Below, piece by piece: positions 23,209-34,910 of a DNA stretch of 64,000 nucleotides. How positions within the stretch are numbered: the first letter of the stretch is position 1; the number at the start of each line of letters is the position of its first letter. Source of the DNA: Ochotona curzoniae (taxonomy: Eukaryota > Chordata > Mammalia > Lagomorpha > Ochotonidae); the NCBI RefSeq assembly GCF_017591425.1, contig NW_024467104.1, positions 310,001-374,000 on the forward strand, given 5' to 3'. The notes below the pieces were generated by a model. It was given only the letters and a program-made list of their open reading frames with translations. It was not told where the DNA came from and ran no database searches. The position numbers and the translations under genes are program-made.

Positions 23209-23547
23209 ATTTTTCAAATAAATAAAACAGTCCCTAAAAAATAAATGAAGCGAAGCATTAGGAAAAATTAGAGTATGATATGTGCTTACCGAATAGAATT
23301 TCCTTTGGCCTGGTGTGTTTGCATAAGCCTACTGTTGACACATTCTTCTCAGTCCTTTATTTCCAGGAAATGCAAAGAGGTGAGAGGACAAGGCATTGAT
23401 AATTTTTTATAGTCAAATATTGCAAGTATTTTCTGTTAATGGATTGATTTATGGGATACTTACTTACACATCCCTGCCTTTCAAATACTTTTTTTTCCCT
23501 CGCTCCTCTATTTTGATGGTATGTACATGCATTTTTAAAAGAATGAA

Positions 23548-23868
23548 TTAGGGGTGTCTGTGATGTAGCATAGTAGGTTGCGGCACTACCTCGTAGGGTC
23601 GTCACCCATCTGGCTGCTTTTTGGAATTCAGGCTGCTCCATTTTTGATCCAGCTCATTGCTAATCTGTCAGGAAAAACACCCAAGGACAGTTCAAGTGGT
23701 TGGGATCCAGGAGCCACAGGGGAAACCCAGAAGAAGCTCCTAATCCTAGCTTTTGCTTGGCACAGCCTCAACCATTGTGGCATCTGGGGAGTTACACAGC
23801 AGGTAGAAGACTTTTCCTATTCTCTCTCTGTAACTTTGTCTTTCAAATAAAAATAATAAATCTTAAAA
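23548..23868 (+). mobile_element. Old SINE, plus strand
   Basis: Rabbit-like layout: head 'gtgatgtagcatagtaggtt', 'gatccagctcattgctaat', 'gaaacccagaagaagctcct' and tail 'gtctttcaaataaaaataat'. Confidence 0.78.
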
Positions 23869-23879
23869 AAAATGACACA

Positions 23880-24205
23880 GGTCCTGGTGCAATGACTCAG
23901 TGGCTAAAACCCTAGCCTTGCATTTACCAGGATCCCTTATGCATACTGGTGCATGTACTTGCTGCTCCACTTCCCACTGATCTCCCGGCTTCTGCCTCCT
24001 TTGGAAGGCACTGAAGAATGGCCCAAAGCCTTGGGCTCAGTTCTTGGGAGAATCTAAAGAAGCTCCTGATCAAGACTTTAGATTAGCTCATCTCCAGCCA
24101 TGTGGCCATATGGAAACTGAACCAGTCAATGGAAGATCTTTATCTCTGTCTTGCCTTCTCTGTAAATCTGACTTTTCTGCAAAAGTAAATAACTCTTTTA
24201 AAAAA
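23880..24205 (+). mobile_element. Lagomorph C-type SINE, plus strand
   Basis: Head 'gcaatgactcagtggctaaa', 'ccaaagccttgggctcag' and tail 'tctgtaaatctgacttttc'. It lies directly after the previous SINE's A-rich tail. Confidence 0.82.
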
Positions 24206-24554
24206 ATTAGGAAGACATACTGACAAATAAGGGAAAAAATATAGAAAAAAACCAGTCCAAATGTTGGAGAACATATGGGAAGCCAATAAGCATATAACTA
24301 TATCTTTAATATATAGTCTAGGGAACTCCAAATTAAAACAACCGAAATTGTTTCTATATCCCTATTAGAACAGTCAAAATAAAAGACACCGGATCACAGA
24401 AATGGTGGTGAATATCTGAAACAACCGGGACACTTACCGGTGGAAATGAAAAATTGGTACACTTGAGTGATGATGTGCCAATAAAACCCATTGTGTGTAT
24501 CCATTTTATCACACTGGTGTGAGATGTTGACCAATGAGAAAGCTGGGCAGATTT
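24206..24554. other. L1-like debris
   Basis: Phrases such as 'ggagaacatatgggaa', 'gaactccaaattaaaacaac' and 'gtgtgtatccattttatcac' hint at a degraded L1 3' segment. I cannot define its borders. Confidence 0.3.
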
Positions 24555-24740
24555 GGAAGCAAATGTGAGAAATCTGCAAGGAACTCCTGGCCCCGGAGTT
24601 CTGATAGGCTTGGCTCTAGGCATTGAGGCTTATGGAGGAGTAAACCACTGCGTGGAAGATCTTTCTGTTTCTTCTTTCCTTTATAAATCCGGTCTTCATT
24701 TCCAAATAAAATAAATAGCTAAATCTTAAAATAAACCCTG
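24555..24740 (+). mobile_element. SINE 3' half, plus strand
   Basis: 'ggaactcctggccccggagtt', 'ggaggagtaaaccactg', 'tggaagatctttctg' and 'tttccaaataaaataaatag'. The head is absent. Confidence 0.75.
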
Positions 24741-25159
24741 CAATGTGCACAAAACCATCATGAATGATGTGCCAATTTTTTAAAATTGAAAAGTACTATA
24801 ATATTGGAAGCCTTAATTTAAATTATTCATTGAAAGGCTTTAACTATCATCCTAAATAAATTTTGAATCAAAGGGAAAGTCAAATTTGAGAAAGAAATAC
24901 ATTGCACTAAATGAAAATATATCACATTAAAATTTTTAAGACAAGAGTAAAGTAAGATTAAGAAGGAAATTTATAGTATATATTTACTAATCTTAAATTA
25001 GCACTTGTCAGATGGTAAAATGACAGGATTGAGGAATTCAATTCAGAAGACAGTATTCTATCCATAGAATATAGACAATCCAAATCAAAGATTTAAAATG
25101 TATATACTTATCTATATATCAATAAACATATATAAATATTTATCAGAGGGTCTGTATAA

Positions 25160-25437
25160 TGCAGGCTAGTATACCATGAAGTGTAGACAGATGTCAGTAT
25201 GCATCTGAATAAAAGATGGACTTCCAGTGAACCTGTTAAATATAGCATGACACTAGAAATGCTGGATGTTATAATGTCAGGGTAACATTTAAATAGCAGA
25301 ATGATGGACTTGCGGCTGTTGTTGAAGGACTAAATTATTGTAATTATATAGAAGAAAACAGTAGATGGTGAGGGGAAGGGTGGAAGTGAAAAATCCCCGA
25401 GCCTAAGGAACTATATCATTAAAAATAAAGAATACAA
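25160..25437 (+). mobile_element. L1 3' UTR end, plus strand
   Basis: 'agcagaatgatggacttgcg', 'ctgttgttgaaggactaaat', a G-rich stretch, 'cctaaggaactatatcatt' and A-rich end. The same ending occurs at about 56.72-57.0 kb and 59.28-59.48 kb. 5'-truncated. Confidence 0.7.
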
Positions 25438-25654
25438 ATTTATTTATTTATTAGACCTCTTTTCCCCTGTTGTTCTGCCATTCAAAAATTAAAAGTTTTA
25501 AGATGTAAATAAATACACAAATGAGTGACGGGTAAAATTATAAATGGTCCAAGAACAAAAGAGGGTAAGATAATACAGCAGAAAACTATTGGCACTGAAG
25601 GGGAGAGACAGAAAAATGAATTTTCTTGAAATGTGTTAGAGTATTCTGTTCTAC

Positions 25655-25858
25655 TTAAAAATAATGGTTTCAGGTGGAGAGGGAAAGAAAAAGAGAGAGA
25701 TAGAGATTTTCTATCCACTGATCCTCTTCTCAGTGCACAAAGTTGTCCTAATTCAGTCTCTCATGCAAGCAGATCAAATCATTAAAGCTGCTCACCAGAG
25801 TCCATATTTAATTGGAAGCTAAAGGAAGGAGCTGGAGTCAATTAGTAAATCCAGTTAT
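25655..25858 (-). mobile_element. Degraded SINE, minus strand
   Basis: The GA-rich 'gagagagatagagattttct', 'tccactgatcctcttc' and 'gtctctcatgcaagc' follow the reversed SINE layout, but mutation is heavy. Confidence 0.45.
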
Positions 25859-25864
25859 TCCAAT

Positions 25865-26200
25865 AAGGCACTTTAAAAAAGTGTTTCTTTTTTAACTCAA
25901 AATTAGTTACAGAGAGGGAGAGACAGAGAGAGAAAAATCAGTCTGCTGGTTCACTCTGCAAATGGCCACAATGGCCAGAGCTGGACCAGTCTGATGCTAG
26001 GAGTCAAGGGCTTCTTCTAGGTCTCCCAAATAAGTGTAGGGGCCCAGCATCTGGGTCATTCCCTGCTGTTTTCCCAGGCAATGGGAAGCTGTATCAGAGG
26101 CAGAATAACCACAACATGACCCAGTGCCCATATGGGATGCCAGCCCCATAGATTGAAGATTGGCTTGCTGCATCACTGTTCCTACCACTGAGACTAACTT
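25865..26200 (-). mobile_element. Lagomorph C-type SINE, minus strand
   Basis: Reversed layout: GA-rich segment, 'caaatggccacaatggccag', 'ggtctcccaaataagtgtag', 'gttttcccaggcaatgg' and 'cagtgcccatatgggatgc'. Confidence 0.8.
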
Positions 26201-26219
26201 TGTCTTAACACACCCTACA

Positions 26220-27930
26220 TCAGTAAGCATGATTCTGGGAATGTGGCCTGGAATGGCCTAAACGTGAATTTAATGGTAGCATCTGGACAAACTGACCTAG
26301 GACCACAGGTAGATGGATCTAGTGTCTGAGTTCATTAGACTGGACTTGGAGTCCAGTTCTCTAGAGGACAGACCTATTAATTAGGTCTTTGACAATTGGC
26401 CTGGAACCCGGGTCTATAAGATCTGCCTGGGGACATTGTAGGCTTTGAACACAAGCCTGCAAACATTTCTAAGATGTATTGTTCTTGCATTCACAGTCCT
26501 CAGAGACAAGTTTGGTGTTTATTCAGTCCTAGAGATAGTCATAAAGGAAGAACTGATTCTGGGTTTCAGAGCATGTGATTTGGATCTTGATTCTTAATAG
26601 GTGACCCTAGAATCAATATATGAGACCCACATTACTTTGGGATCTACAAGGTCTAACATCTGGAATCTTAAGCATGAGTACCACCCTAGAACCTGCAATT
26701 GGCCTGAGGCTTGGGCAGGCATGGATCCTGGAGGTGTGGGAACTGGAAAAGAACCTAGAACCTGTCTGAACATGTGTTGTCTGGAGTTGTGGGGAGCAGT
26801 AGGAAGACTGAGTCTACCTGTATACTATGCATGTGGACATAAATCTGAAAGCTATGTGTAAGAGGAATCACCTGGAATCTGACTCCAAAGAGGTTGTCCC
26901 AGAGCTAGAGTTCATGGCAAGTCCAGTGTTGGGGTCCACCAGAACAAGCCTAAACTCTGAGTCTGCTTATATGGTGGTCAAAGACTCTATCTTAGAGGGT
27001 GAGTCTGGACTGACCTGGAATTTGTGTTCACTGAAATGAACACATTACCTAAAGCTAGGACTGCTGGCCTTGAACTGGAATGAAGTTGGAACATCTGCAG
27101 GCTAAAAAAGGACCCTCTGTGGCACTGAGGAGTTGGAAAGTCAGTTCATGGATACCCTCTTAGAGTTTATCACTGTATGGGTCAGCATGGGGCATCTGTC
27201 GGTGGGCCTGTCTGGTACCAGAAAGTACCTGAAGTCTGGAACAATGGGGCCTTAGAGCCTGGGCATCAGGATCTTTTCTAGTACCAAGTCAGGCTTGGAA
27301 GCTCAGTGTATGTGTACTAGTTGAATAGGTGCCTCTTCAGCAGTTGGCTTGGAGGATAAATCCTGAACATCAGCCCAATGATTGGGGTTGTTGGGATCAG
27401 TCAAGGTTGCTAAAGCTGAGACTGACTTGAGAGTGGGGACAGTCCAGTTTTTAGGGCCACTAAAATTGCACTAACAGCAGGGAAGTTCCTAGGTCTGTTC
27501 TCCAGGCAGTTTTGGACCTTGAGTCTGCAGGATTCACCGTGGCAAGACTGTGAGCTAGAGCCTGTGTCCATAGGTCCTGTGACTAGAATCTGACAGCATA
27601 GGGGTCTACGTAGCACTGTGATTTCTTTATATAGACAAAGCATTTGAATTGCAGACAAAGCATACTCCTTTTCACACTGGGAGAAATCATTCACCGTGCT
27701 ATACTACCTAGACTTAGGAGATGGGTGAACAGTAATGTCAAATAATTTGTCCTACTCTCTTCAACACATCTTTTCCTATTTCTGTGCTATATTCAGATAC
27801 TGTAACCACACAATGGTTTTCCATATTCATGATATTCTTTTTGCACATAAAAAATTGTTCAAATGATGTTGGTGGGTGGTGACTGAGTGTTATGTTGACA
27901 TTTTGCTGGTGTCATTGTGCCAGTTTAAAA
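26220..27930 (+). mobile_element. Ancient L1 5' UTR with degenerate internal repeats
   Basis: About 1.7 kb of less AT-rich sequence made of irregular units with phrases such as 'ggcctggaacccgggtct', 'gacctggaatttgtg', 'gcctaaactctgagtctgc' and 'agcctgtgtccatagg'. This is the style of old mammalian L1 (L1M-type) 5' UTRs. The end agrees in order with my recollection of that region: 'ctctcttcaacacatctttt', 'atttctgtgctatattcag', 'actgtaaccacacaatgg', 'ttgttcaaatgatgtt'. No ORF1 follows. Open frames inside it are chance. Confidence 0.62.
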
Positions 27931-28418
27931 TTTCAATTGTTAAACATCTGTCAGAACACACCAAACTGACAACTACCTACAATAAACCGCCATTTACAAT
28001 ATTAAAAAAAATAATTTTTAGGCAAAAATGTTACCACAAACAATGTGTACATTTTTCATGTGCTTTTACTTGCAATGAGAATATAAAAATCGAAATACTT
28101 AGTGTTTTTCTCCATGACAAATATCTCAGTTAACAACATTTCCAATTTCCCCAGGCAATAGAAATATATGTCACTATGGCTAGGATCATGTAAGACTAAA
28201 TTCCAGAATGCCGGAGCTGAAAGGGAACTAGAAATTATCTGGTGCATACCTGTTGAATACAAGCTCAGAAAAGTTAGGTAAAATTAAAAGGCTAGGGGTC
28301 TTTCCTCTTCAAAGCTGTAACTGTTGATGCTAGCACACCACCTCTCTGTAACTGCTACAGTGGTCAACACTGATTTTGTGCATAGATTTGCATCTGGGAA
28401 AGCATCCCAACACAACAG
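27931..28418. other. Intergenic, 3' flank of the minus-strand OR
   Basis: No gene seen. A short stretch at about 28,205-28,285 ('ccggagctgaaagggaacta', 'gaaattatctggtgc', 'aagctcagaaaagttag') resembles an ancient interspersed repeat that I cannot name safely. Confidence 0.4.
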
Positions 28419-29348
28419 TCATGAATTTCCATCCAACAGTTTGTCTTGGCACCACACTTTCCTCATAGCGTTCTTCATATCTGTGTTTCTCAATGTGTAG
28501 ATGAGAGGGTTGAACAAGGGTGCAATCATGGTGTAAAATAGAGCAAACAATTTGTCCTCGCTCACAGAATTAGCCATGGGGACGTAGGTGAAAATGAGAG
28601 GTAAGAAGAACATGAACACAACGGTGATGTGAGAGCCGCAGGTGGAGAGGGCTTTACGGCGGCCCTTGGATGAGTGGGATCTCAGAGTGCTCAAGATGAT
28701 GATGTAAGAAATTACCAGAGCAACAAAGGTCAAAATAGACAGCACCCCAGTGGTGGTGATGATTATAATAACCAAGAGTCTGGTGTCAGTACAGGCCAGC
28801 TTTAGCAAGGGGAATACATCACAGAAATAGTGATCTATCTGGTTGGGGCCACAGAAGGGAAGCCTGACAATGATCACTACATGCAAGAGAGAATGGAAAA
28901 AAGCTCCAGCAACAGAGGCTATCACCAGGGCAGAGCACACCTTTCTGTTCATGATGACTGTGTAGCGAAGCGGTTTGCAGATGGCTACGTAGCGGTCATA
29001 AGCCATGACCACCAAGATGAAGATCTCAGTGGCACCAAAGAAGTGCGCATAAAACATCTGGGCCATGCAGCTGTTGTAGGAGATGGTGTTCCACTTAAGC
29101 AACTGGTCTACAATCAGCTTGGGAGCAACTGTGGAGGTGAAGCAGACATCCATGATGGACAGGTAGCTGAGGAAAAAGTACATGGGCTGCTCCCCCAGGT
29201 GACTGCCCCTGATGGTGAGAAGGATGAGCAGGTTTCCAGAGAGCACTGCAAAATAACAAAGTGAGAACAGCACACACCCCACAGCTTTCCCATTCTCACC
29301 AGGAAAAAGCCCCAGAAGGATGAATTCTGTGATGTTTCCATTCCCCAT
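28419..29348 (-). CDS. Olfactory receptor, OR4 family, intact
   Basis: A 309-residue odorant receptor from the ATG at 29348. Glycosylation site NIT at residues 5-7, EQPMYFFL at 53-60, TM3 cysteine at 94, [15 protein letters not shown] at 115-129, LPFCGPN at 163-169, KALSTCGSH at 232-240 and [12 protein letters not shown] at 277-288. All hallmark motifs are canonical. The frame extends seven codons upstream to an ATGATG pair at 29369; I prefer 29348 because the N-terminus (MGNGNITEF) then aligns with other ORs, although both ATGs lie downstream of the acceptor at 29391-29392. The extracellular loop before TM7 (VPMANSVSEDK) differs from the RPATTFP type of its OR4C neighbours. It shares QPMY and TSTV features with OR4P-like genes, but I cannot give a symbol. 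Confidence 0.93.
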   Translation of the reverse strand: MGNGNITEFILLGLFPGENGKAVGCVLFSLCYFAVLSGNLLILLTIRGSHLGEQPMYFFLSYLSIMDVCFTSTVAPKLIVDQLLKWNTISYNSCMAQMFYAHFFGATEIFILVVMAYDRYVAICKPLRYTVIMNRKVCSALVIASVAGAFFHSLLHVVIIVRLPFCGPNQIDHYFCDVFPLLKLACTDTRLLVIIIITTTGVLSILTFVALVISYIIILSTLRSHSSKGRRKALSTCGSHITVVFMFFLPLIFTYVPMANSVSEDKLFALFYTMIAPLFNPLIYTLRNTDMKNAMRKVWCQDKLLDGNS

Positions 29349-29369
29349 GACTTTCACAGTTTGCATCAT

Positions 29370-31789
29370 TCAGAAGTAGAGTTAATACACCTGAAATATT
29401 AACCTTTTTTAGTAAATGGCTTACTTCCAAAGTCATCCACATAAGAGCTCACTTCAAAGCGATCGTAGAAAAATGGTACAAAAGTTGGGGAATCCAACAG
29501 AGTCTTGCGTAATAATCATTTCATGAACTTCGTGAAGATCCTTATCCGCTTGGATTTCATGTATATTTCCCAAAGTAAAGTCATCTTTTCATCCACTTCT
29601 CAGGAGCATTTAAAGTTCTCACACATGCAGTAAACATGTACTTCCTTCTCGTTCACTGTAACTGATGACAAATGACACAATGAGCAAAGCACAATCTCTA
29701 TTCGAAACACAGCTCATTAGAAAAGAGTATCATGTTAGCGTAAACAACCGGCGGATGGCATTTGTGATCAATGCTAAAGTGTCACACTTACTATGAATGA
29801 AAGGGTGAATATTTCAAGTGAAACACACTTTGTCAGTTTAACTTTGAGAGGCAACTTCAGCGTCCCAAAATAAGAATAGCTTTTAAGTTTCCGTTATTTG
29901 TAAAACTGATCTGTTCTTCAAACATAGCAAGGATATCGTAATTCTCAGTCCTTCACTGTCACCAACATGATGCTAAATCCTGAAGGTTTATGGGTGTCAG
30001 TGTAAGAGTATGGACTGCTTGTTTTCAAGATTGTGTTACTAGAGCTCAATGGACACAGTTTTGCCACATTTTGTCTCTGGGGACAGACTTAAAAACTGTC
30101 TTTGATTTTCATCATTTTTGCAAATGGAGGAAGGCAAAGGACAGCAAGGGAATGTCCTGCTTCCCTGTGTGGGCTTCCGGTGTGCTTATGGAATCCTGGG
30201 ATTTGTCTCCGTTCTCACTTGATTTTCCAGAGCATCATCATTTCCATCTGAGAGTCCCACTGTATCATCTACTGTTACGACAGCAGCATGGGGAGACACG
30301 CTGGCTCCAGAGTTCTTCCCTGGGCCAGTTACACTGCCTCGTATTTCTGTTCATTGAACCCCATCTTTTCTTATCATATTTACTGCCTGCTCATGAACCA
30401 AATCCTGGAATATTTCAGTTGAAAAGAGAACATGTTTAGCACAAATGCAATACTATGTCTTTGACTTCATTTCTGCAAATATTTGGTAGCTCTTCAGTTT
30501 TTTAAACAATACAACCTACACACGATACAGGCTTCTCAGCACGATTGTAAAAGATTAGAGTATTGAAGAATGTACATTTGCTATACAAAGACATTTTGAT
30601 AGGATTTCATATATATCATGGAGTTGTGATTGAAACGGCATCCATAGAACTGTTAACACCCTCTTCTAATTTGCTGTAAAATATCTGCAAGATTTAGGCT
30701 AAAGTCCAAATGTGATAAAGTAGAATTATTTTGAACTTCGACTCAGTTATACTTTCTTTGAAATGGAAATATCTCTGAAATATAGAATTATTGGAAGGTA
30801 TATAAGAACTAAAGGAGCAGAGATGCTTCCGTGCTGTAAGAATTTTAAGATAGGATAACTTTAATACGACTTAAGAAGAAGGCCTTATATAATGAATCAA
30901 ATTTAAACAAAATAAATTATAAGGAACGATTCCTTATTAGGATTCAGGAAACCCTTATTTCATCATTTACTCTCTGAGTCTCACATTGTTTCCTCAGATA
31001 CTTCAGTAAATTAAGCTATATAGCCTATTTCCTAAGCGTTATTTCCCAAGAACTGCCTTAAAAATATTGACATGGTTAGATAAACGCATTTCTGCATTTG
31101 AAAAAAGGAGTTAGGAAGCACAACATGCTCACATATGTATCTGCATTGATAGCAACATTGCATCTCATTTACATACCTAACTGGATTTAGATTTTATATG
31201 CATTGAACAGAATAAGTCACAGTGGATTTTATATTTTTAAATGCATTTTGAATAAATTCCATGTTTCTGTGTTTAATCTGATATGTGATATTCAAGACTC
31301 AGTCATTTGCCTTTTTAAAAATGATTTATTTTATTTTTATTGCTATCATTTACCTTTTATGGCTCCTTGTTTTGCTGAACTCAAACTAGCACTCTTTATA
31401 GTTTTCAAGAAAATTTAAAAAGTATGTGCAACAAATAAGAAAGATGGTTGAATACTTGGGATATGACACATATGAAAGCCATTGTATTTAAAGCTTCAGA
31501 CCACTAAAACTGACCATCTCTGTTGTGATAAGATTATTAATAACATCTATACTGAATAAATTCCTTGAGCGGACAGTGAAAATACCAACATCCTCACACT
31601 TTACAGAAATCTGCCTAAAAAAAACAAACAAACAAAAAAAGAGCTCAGCGTGATTTTCAGGGCCATCTTGGTTTCCACAGTCTTAGGGATCATTGTTTTT
31701 CAAAAACAACACTAACTATCAACTCCAAAGATAAGCTGGTCATTGTGTCCGGAGAAGGCAGATTGCACTGGTGGGTGAGAGCTCTTCCG
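29370..31789. other. Intergenic, 5' flank of the minus-strand OR
   Basis: The first 20 nt or so are the likely 5' UTR, then an intron. A frame of 149 codons (29,990-30,439, plus) is the longest non-OR open frame in the window, but it shows no domain, signal or membrane pattern that I recognise, and I do not call it a gene. An A-rich simple stretch lies at about 31,618-31,642. Confidence 0.5.
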
Positions 31790-31985
31790 TTGGAATAAAT
31801 GAGTGCCAACACACAGACTACTGCTGAATTGTCCATAGTCTTAGGCAAGTTACTCAGCACCCTGAGCCTTGGTTTTCTCTGCAAAGCTGAGAGCAGGACT
31901 CACCCCTGAGGGTTTTGGTAAGAATCAAATGAAAACAGCCATATGCAATATTTGTGCCAACATAAGCATTTCCGAGGCATTCTAA
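31790..31985 (+). mobile_element. MIR, plus strand
   Basis: 'ttaggcaagttactcagcac', 'ctgagccttggttttctct', 'ttggtaagaatcaaatgaaa' and 'atatgcaatatttgtgcca' follow the MIR consensus order. Confidence 0.75.
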
Positions 31986-33537
31986 GAATTAACTAAATAT
32001 TATTTCATTCAATATCAATTGTCAAAGGGTCACTAGTCTAGCCATCTCCATGGTATTTGCACAGCAAGGAGAGCTCAGGGAATCAATTTTCTTCAATGAG
32101 TTAAGTGTACCATTGAATATACCGTCTGCAAAACTTTTAAGGATTTTTGCAGTTATTCTCTACTAAAACCCAAGTTGACCACCAAGACAGGTGGAAGGTC
32201 ATGAAGTTTTCTGTTTTAACATATTAGAAAATCGAAATCAAGTATTGCATTTATCCGAAAGAACAAAAGATCACCTATTTATCTTTTATGAACCTATACC
32301 ACTGAGTCAAAACTTCAGAAAATGTTCATTTTATCCATATTGCTATATTCTATCTCACTCATTTTAGAATTTTTATGGATACATTTTATATGTCTATATA
32401 TATACACAAGATGAATTTTTAAAATGTGGAAAATTAAGAAAAAAGATAAAATTTATTCTAGTTCAAAAATTATGTGTCTCACTCACTGCAAAGTTTTTAA
32501 TCCATGTATAATATGCAGGGACTTTTGAAGATCTTGCATCATATCTTAAAGAAACAGATATACTTTATTATTATTATGATTTCTCTAAGTGTGAAATCTG
32601 AGATATTCTTTTGTAATGCACATCTGTTAATCTAAATGTCAAAGATTATTGCAGAACCTTGCACAACAGATAATCCACCAAGACAAGAAGCTGGCATCGA
32701 GGTCTTGATCTGCCACTTCCATTCTTCATTTCCCTGGGCACCTGTCTCCTCAGGAACTGTAGTCTGACTAAATACTTCCAGCCTCAAAAGACTAATTCTT
32801 TACAGTTCTGATCTAGTAAATAATTCATCAATTTATCAAAAGTAATTAACTTGTATAATTAACTTCCTATTTGTATTCTGCCTATTGTTAATCTTATTTC
32901 ATAATGTTTTAAAACATTTATACCCATTACCATTGCTTCACTATCTGAAGTAGAGTGACCTTCTCTTAGCTTCCTGTCCTAGACAGTCACAATTTGAAAT
33001 TAGGATTTTATGTAACATTCCATTACTCACCTGCTATTTGAACAGAGTGCTTAAAATTGGTAAGTTATTGAAACATTTTCATATAATAAATTAGGGTCTT
33101 AAAAATAATTATCAATCATAAATATTTTTCAGAATATTGGTAAACTCAGAAAATCAGAAATAAAAGGATGTGGTTCTATGAATATTGAAACATATGATTT
33201 TTAAACCTTAAAAATAAACAATAATAAAATTATAGAAATAGGAAAATAAAATTGTAAGAACTCACATATTTGCTTTCAATCATTCAGTGCTCCAAGTGAT
33301 ACATTTAATTCTTGAATATATTATCAAATATTGGATGAAGGAACCTATTATAATGCAATACAACAAATAGATATTCAGGAAGAAAAATCATGGAAGAAAC
33401 CCTATGCCTGCTCTTTAGCTTTCAAATTGCATTTAAAATAAACATGAGAGTGATGCCAATAAGAATGGCATCATAAAATTCCTGCAAAATGCTGGAGGAG
33501 TCTGGGTCTTTCGGCTTTGCCTCTGTTCTGTTCACAG
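31986..33537. other. Intergenic, no gene seen
   Basis: AT-rich with no supported feature. Confidence 0.5.
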
Positions 33538-33656
33538 GGTGAGGCGTGTAGAGGAGCAGGGTAGGAGACTGCTGGAGGAGCTGCAGGTGACACAGAGAGG
33601 AGAATTTAAAGGACTTGGTGAGGGACCTGAATGCAGCCGCAGCAGCAATCCCCTGG
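33538..33656 (+). other. Candidate non-coding exon
   Basis: 119 nt of GC-richer DNA bounded by a good acceptor (pyrimidine-rich 'ctctgttctgttcacag') and a perfect-looking donor ('ctgg' then gtaagt). It lies 2.7 kb upstream of the plus-strand OR4C pseudogene, so it could be a leftover 5' UTR exon. Length is not a multiple of three. No protein similarity is recognised. Confidence 0.3.
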
Positions 33657-34014
33657 GTAAGTCTCAGGTAAAGATAAGCTGCTGTGATTTTAATTTGTTA
33701 CTGTTTGGCTTTTCAGATTATTTTAGCTTGCTTTAATTGTATCTTTTGAAACATAAGAGCACAGGCTTCAAGGTCATTGGCCAAAACTTCTAAAGCAATC
33801 TTATTACAGACTTATTGCAGTCTTGTAATGTAAAGCAGTCTTATTACTGTCCAACCAGGAAGTAAACCTTTTTACATTATAAATGGATGATAGCACCCAC
33901 AAAAGCAAAGATCAAGTTCTTTGTGTGGTGTAAATCTTGTGTATGGAACTTGTATTAGCTTCTACACTTTATTAAGTCTTTCTGTCTCTGCTTCCACTAT
34001 TGAAAGCCTGAGTG

Positions 34015-34250
34015 GACACTTGGCCAGCAACTACTGGACCAGCTCTTGATTCCGGCTGGCAGTTAGACCCTGGGAGGAGGTGGTGAAGGCTTCAGTAATT
34101 AGCTGTCTGCTGCCCACTGAGAGACCTGACAGTTCCCAGGAAGCTTCAGTCCTGGTCATTGGTGGCATTTGGGGGACTAAACAAGTAGATGGACCTTCTT
34201 TCTCTCTCGGTCCTTTTGCCTTTTGAATAAACAAGTTAAACTTTTCCAAG
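34015..34250 (+). mobile_element. Old SINE, plus strand
   Basis: 'ctcttgattccggctggcag', 'ggaagcttcagtcctggtca', 'tttgggggactaaacaag' and 'tgccttttgaataaacaag'. The head is eroded. Confidence 0.55.
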
Positions 34251-34529
34251 AAGATACAAAAGCAAGTATTTGTTGTTAACATGATTAAAGTCAAGCTTAA
34301 CTCATTTCCAACGCCTGTCCTGATTTTACTGTTTTTCCTACAGTCTCAGTCCACGCCCACAGTGTTTCCATGGCGTTTCTAGCACTTTGTTTTTCTAGAT
34401 CACTTGATTCCTTTCACATAGATAAACTGGTTTTAATGTTGGAGCTTTTCTCTTATCAACACACTAAAGTGAAATTAGACCGACGTTTTCTCCTCTTTAT
34501 GGAGTAATTGAAACTATGTGATGGCAATA

Positions 34530-34910
34530 GCAATAGCATTTTTTTTTTTTAGAGATTTGTTTATTTTATTTGAAAGGTGGAGTTATGGAGGGGGAGAATT
34601 AGAGGCAGAGAAAGAGAGAGAGAGAGATTCGATCTGCTGCTTCCGTTCTCAATTGGGCACAAAAATCAGGGCTGGGTCAGACAAAACCAGGAGCCAGGAG
34701 CCAGGAGCCAGGAGCTGTATTCAAGTGTCTCACATGGGTGCAAGTGACCAAGGGTCCTTCTGTTGGGTCACCTTCTGTTGCTTTCCCAGATGGGTTAATG
34801 GAGAGCTGGACTGGAAGTGGTGCAGCTAGACTTGAACCATTGCCCAGATGGGATGCAGGCACTGCAGCCATGACGACCAGCTGAGCCATAGCAATGTGCC
34901 AAAAATTGAG
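34530..34910 (-). mobile_element. Rabbit-like SINE, minus strand, with short internal repeat
   Basis: T run, 'agagatttgtttattttatt', GA-rich segment, 'gggctgggtcagacaaaac', 'gctttcccagatgggttaa', 'gatgggatgcaggcactgc'. A 7-bp unit (ggagcca) is repeated about four times at 34,690-34,716. Confidence 0.82.

Noticed and set aside
26601..27039. Open frames of 70-86 codons in the 26-27.7 kb block
   Set aside because: The block is best explained as an old L1 5' UTR; the frames overlap without any protein pattern.
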